Part shown: positions 61,380-64,000 of the stretch, in pieces
How positions within the stretch are numbered: the first letter of the stretch is position 1
Layout: the number at the start of each line of letters is the position of its first letter
Source of the DNA: Roseobacter sinensis
GTDB lineage: Bacteria > Pseudomonadota > Alphaproteobacteria > Rhodobacterales > Rhodobacteraceae
Reading direction: 5' to 3'
DNA: 64,000 nt
Assembly: GCF_025755255.1 (NCBI RefSeq)
Contig: NZ_JALIEB010000004.1
Span: 248,001 to 312,000 of the forward strand
Made by a program: the position numbers and the translations under genes
Notes under the pieces: generated by a model
Seen by the model: only the letters and a program-made list of their open reading frames with translations
What the model was told of the DNA's origin: nothing
Database searches by the model: none

Positions 61380-61802
61380 TCAGGTCAGATGCCGCGCGCG
61401 CGCGCCGCGTTCGATGGCCGCCGCATGTAGCCGGTCGATATTGAGCTCATAGCGGATTTCTTCGAGCAGCCGGAGTTCCGCCTCGTCCAATGTGCCGTCG
61501 GCTGCGGCCACATCGCAGGCGAGCGCATAGCCGGTCTCGAAGAGCCGCTCGGGCAGCCCCTCGCGAATCAGTCCGAAGAGCGCGTCGAGCCCGTCTTCCT
61601 GCTCGAAGAGGTCGAACACGGCCTGGCTCACCGTCGTGAGACGGTCCTCGTCATAGTCCCCGAAAATCGGCAGGATCTGCACGGCGGATTGGATCTTGAC
61701 CAACTCGGCCGTGCGGATGTCCTCGTCGGAGGCGGAGACCGCCACCATGAGGGCCACCAGGCTGTCCTGGGGCGAAAAGGAGTGGGGCGCGTCATCTTGC
61801 AC
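61380..61802 (-). CDS. TerB-family tellurite-resistance-like protein
   Basis: A 140-aa helical protein. SFSPQDSLVALMVAVSASDEDIRTAELVKIQSAV opens the TerB fold, and ALACDVAAADGTLDEAELRLLEEI is the second calcium/metal-binding-like acidic repeat. GTG 61802 is a tentative start since family proteins begin near the FSPQDSL segment. Divergent from lysS. Whether it aids tellurite or general stress tolerance is unknown. Confidence 0.85.
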   Translation of the reverse strand: MQDDAPHSFSPQDSLVALMVAVSASDEDIRTAELVKIQSAVQILPIFGDYDEDRLTTVSQAVFDLFEQEDGLDALFGLIREGLPERLFETGYALACDVAAADGTLDEAELRLLEEIRYELNIDRLHAAAIERGARARHLT

Positions 61803-61920
61803 GGAGGATTCACTTTCATCACGGGTCTTCGGCTGCCAGATTATTGACGCCAATGCTGCAACGCAATAGGGACGGGCGGACCCGGCGCATGGGGCGCGTG
61901 GGCAAAGCATCTGGTGAGAT

Positions 61921-63504
61921 ATGTCCGAGATCCGCGACGTTGCGATGACAAGCAAGGCCTGGCCCTTTGAAGAGGCGCGCCGGATACTGAAACGCTATGA
62001 GACAGCGCCGCCCGAGAAGGGCTATGTGCTGTTCTCGACCGGGTATGGCCCCAGCGGCCTGCCGCATATCGGCACCTTCGGCGAGGTGCTGCGCACGACC
62101 ATGGTGCGCCGGGCGTTTGAACAGCTGTCGGACATTCCGACCAAGCTCATCTGTTTTTCGGATGACCTCGATGGTATGCGCAAGGTGCCGGGCAATGTGC
62201 CGCAGCAGGAGATGCTGGCCGCGCATATGCACAAGCCGCTCACGGACGTGCCCGACCCCTTTGGCGAGTTCGAAAGCTTCGGCCATCACAATAACGCCAT
62301 GCTGCGTCGGTTCCTCGATACCTTCGGGTTCGAGTACGAGTTCATTTCCGCGCGCGAATTCTATCGCTCGGGGCAGTTCGACGCGGTGCTGTGTCGTGCG
62401 GCCGAGCGCTATGACGATGTAATGAAGGTGATGCTGAAGTCCCTGCGCGAGGAGCGGCAGCAGACCTATTCCATCTTCCTGCCGATCCACCCGGAGACGG
62501 GGCGCGTGCTCTATGTGCCGATGAAGCATGTGGATGCGGTCGAGCACACCGTTACTTTTGATGATGAGCACGGGCGCGAGTGGACGCTGCCGGTGACGGG
62601 TGGGAACGTGAAGCTGCAGTGGAAGCCCGATTTCGGGGCGCGCTGGGCCGCGCTTGGCGTCGATTTCGAGATGTACGGCAAGGAGCACGCGACGAACACG
62701 GCGATCTACGACCGCATCTGCGAGATCCTCGGCGGCCGCAAGCCGGAGCATTTCAGCTATGAGCTCTTTCTCGACGAGAACGGGCAGAAGATTTCGAAGT
62801 CCTCCGGCAATGGCATCTCCATTGACGAGTGGCTGAGCTATGCCAGCACCGAGAGCCTGTCGTATTTCATGTACCTCAAGCCGAAGACGGCCAAGCGGAT
62901 GTACTTCGATGTGATCCCGAAGGCGGTGGATGAATACCACCAGCAGCTGCGCGCCTTTGAAGCCCAGGATATAGTTCAGCGGTTGAATAATCCGGTCTGG
63001 CACATCCATTCGGGTGACGTTCCGACGTCCAACCTGCTGGTGCCGTTTTCGATGCTGCTCAATCTGGCGAGCGTCTCGGCCGCGGAGGACAAGTCGCAGC
63101 TCTGGGGCTTCATCCAGCGCTATGCGCCTGAAACATCCGCGGAAACCCATCCCGACATGGATGCGGCCGCAGGCTTTGCGGTGCGGTACTACAACGACTT
63201 CGTGAAGCCGAAGAAAGTGTACCGGCTGCCCACCGATCTGGAGCACGCGGCGCTGGCCGATCTGCGGGATCAACTTGCCGCCTATGACGGGCCGGTCGAA
63301 GACGAGGCGCTGCAAAGCCTCGTCTATGCCTGCGGGCGCGACCGCTTCGAGCCGCTGCGCGCGTGGTTCACGGCGCTCTACGAGGTGCTGCTGGGCGCGA
63401 GCCAGGGGCCGCGCTTTGGCGGGTTCATAGCACTCTACGGGGTGCAGGAAACCGTCGCGCTGATCGACAAGGCCTTGGCAGGTGAGCTTGTCAGCGACGG
63501 CTGA
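61921..63504 (+). CDS. lysS: Class I lysyl-tRNA synthetase
   Basis: A 527-aa enzyme charging tRNA-Lys. Class I signatures are the HIGH-like PHIGTF in [18 protein letters not shown] and KISKSSGNG. Many alphaproteobacteria and archaea use this class in place of class II LysRS. ATG 61921 is followed by the conserved [10 protein letters not shown] segment. Confidence 0.97.
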   Translation: MSEIRDVAMTSKAWPFEEARRILKRYETAPPEKGYVLFSTGYGPSGLPHIGTFGEVLRTTMVRRAFEQLSDIPTKLICFSDDLDGMRKVPGNVPQQEMLAAHMHKPLTDVPDPFGEFESFGHHNNAMLRRFLDTFGFEYEFISAREFYRSGQFDAVLCRAAERYDDVMKVMLKSLREERQQTYSIFLPIHPETGRVLYVPMKHVDAVEHTVTFDDEHGREWTLPVTGGNVKLQWKPDFGARWAALGVDFEMYGKEHATNTAIYDRICEILGGRKPEHFSYELFLDENGQKISKSSGNGISIDEWLSYASTESLSYFMYLKPKTAKRMYFDVIPKAVDEYHQQLRAFEAQDIVQRLNNPVWHIHSGDVPTSNLLVPFSMLLNLASVSAAEDKSQLWGFIQRYAPETSAETHPDMDAAAGFAVRYYNDFVKPKKVYRLPTDLEHAALADLRDQLAAYDGPVEDEALQSLVYACGRDRFEPLRAWFTALYEVLLGASQGPRFGGFIALYGVQETVALIDKALAGELVSDG

Positions 63505-63564
63505 CCGCTTGCCCTGCGCCCGGCGCGCCTTACTCTTTTGACTGAAACAAGAGGGAGGCGCGCC

Positions 63565-63966
63565 GTGCGTACCATCATCATCGGGGCCGTTTTTGCGCTG
63601 GGTTTGGCGACGGCGGTGCCTGCGCAGGAGGCCGACATCCGGGCCACGATCAACAGCCAGCTCGACGCTTTTCAGGCGGATGACTTCGGTGCGGCCTTTG
63701 AATTCGCGAGCCCCAATATCCAGCGGCTATTCGGCACGCCGGAGAACTTCCAGCGCATGGTCACGCAAGGGTATCCCATGGTCTGGCGGCCCGCCGATGT
63801 CCGCTATCTGGAGTTGCGCGAAGAGGGCAGCACCTACGCCCAGCGGGTGATGATCACCGATCGGCAAGGGCGCGTGCACGTGTTGGAATACCGCATGCTA
63901 GAAACCGGCGCAGGCTGGCGCATCAATGGCGTGCAGATCCTCGACAGCAGCGAGTTCGCCGCCTGA
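63565..63966 (+). CDS. Secreted DUF4864 protein
   Basis: A 133-aa protein with a GTG start after GAGGGAGG. Signal peptide residues 1-20 end at VPAQEA. The mature part (INSQLDAFQADDFGAAFEFASPNIQRLFGTPENFQRMVTQGYPMVWRP) matches the DUF4864 family, an NTF2-like small domain of unknown function, ending with WRINGVQIL. A TTG at 63538 would lengthen it without a ribosome site. Confidence 0.85.
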   Translation: MRTIIIGAVFALGLATAVPAQEADIRATINSQLDAFQADDFGAAFEFASPNIQRLFGTPENFQRMVTQGYPMVWRPADVRYLELREEGSTYAQRVMITDRQGRVHVLEYRMLETGAGWRINGVQILDSSEFAA

Positions 63967-64000
63967 TCCGCCGCGGGCACCGTCACGGTGGTCAAGGGTG

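Overview
The window reads as chromosomal DNA of a Rhodobacteraceae/Roseobacter-clade alphaproteobacterium. The grounds are high GC with strong third-position bias, class I lysyl-tRNA synthetase, cbpA-cbpM, PHA synthase with phasin, a short intergenic GGGGGGAGTATTT motif that I associate with this family, and FnrL/FixK-type TTGA-N6-TCAA boxes. No tRNA, rRNA, CRISPR array or complete insertion sequence was found.

Layout. (1) 1-5.1 kb: the end of dihydropyrimidinase and a NitT/TauT-type ABC importer (ATPase, two permeases, binding protein), probably for a pyrimidine-like solute. An AT-rich LprI-like gene has been inserted between hydA and the ATPase gene, and a clear terminator follows. (2) 5.1-6.9 kb: small membrane proteins, a lipoprotein histidine phosphatase, and a 485-bp gap carrying stacked hairpins and a plus-strand terminator with no plus-strand gene, so probably an sRNA. 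(3) 6.9-41 kb: a large low-oxygen survival island. It has an HlyD/RbbA-like/ABC-2 exporter, persulfide-dioxygenase-like MBL protein, ferric-reductase-like flavoprotein, several universal stress proteins, CbpA/CbpM, Hsp20, a full arginine deiminase pathway (antiporter, arcA, arcB, arcC), a polymer-forming envelope protein, VIT1, a Ca2+/Na+-type antiporter, a P2-type cation ATPase, a site-2 protease, phasin, PHA synthase, a CPA2 antiporter and a c-type cytochrome. In its middle lies a regulatory triad: an Fnr/FixK-type regulator without an N-terminal Fe-S cysteine cluster, an OmpR-type response regulator, and a hybrid kinase whose PAS domain keeps the FixL haem-ligand histidine. This is the hFixL-FxkR-FixK architecture known from Rhizobium etli. 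Nine TTGA-N6-TCAA-like boxes sit in intergenic gaps of the island, mostly 57-88 bp from start codons, and seven have a -10-like hexamer 28.5-29.5 bp from the box centre.

(4) 41-48 kb: a serine beta-lactamase-fold hydrolase, a chemoreceptor ending in WEDF paired with CheW, small envelope proteins and CutA. (5) 48-55 kb: an accessory stretch with a TIR-DUF3298 fusion translationally coupled to ettA, a remnant resembling an IS6-family end, and a 948-aa eCIS-type DUF4157 protein whose C-terminus carries an R-S-ExE ADP-ribosyltransferase signature. (6) 55-64 kb: secreted PHB-depolymerase-like esterase, alpha/beta hydrolase lipoprotein, MOSC protein, nadD, dacB, a second protein with the LQRKAD-type motif of eCIS-associated proteins, TerB, lysS and a DUF4864 protein.

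Working model (inference): oxygen depletion is sensed by the haem-PAS kinase and relayed through the response regulator to FixK. FixK then switches on chaperones, stress proteins, arginine fermentation, ion homeostasis and PHA metabolism for survival without respiration. The 48-61 kb toxin-like genes are a separate, probably horizontally acquired layer.
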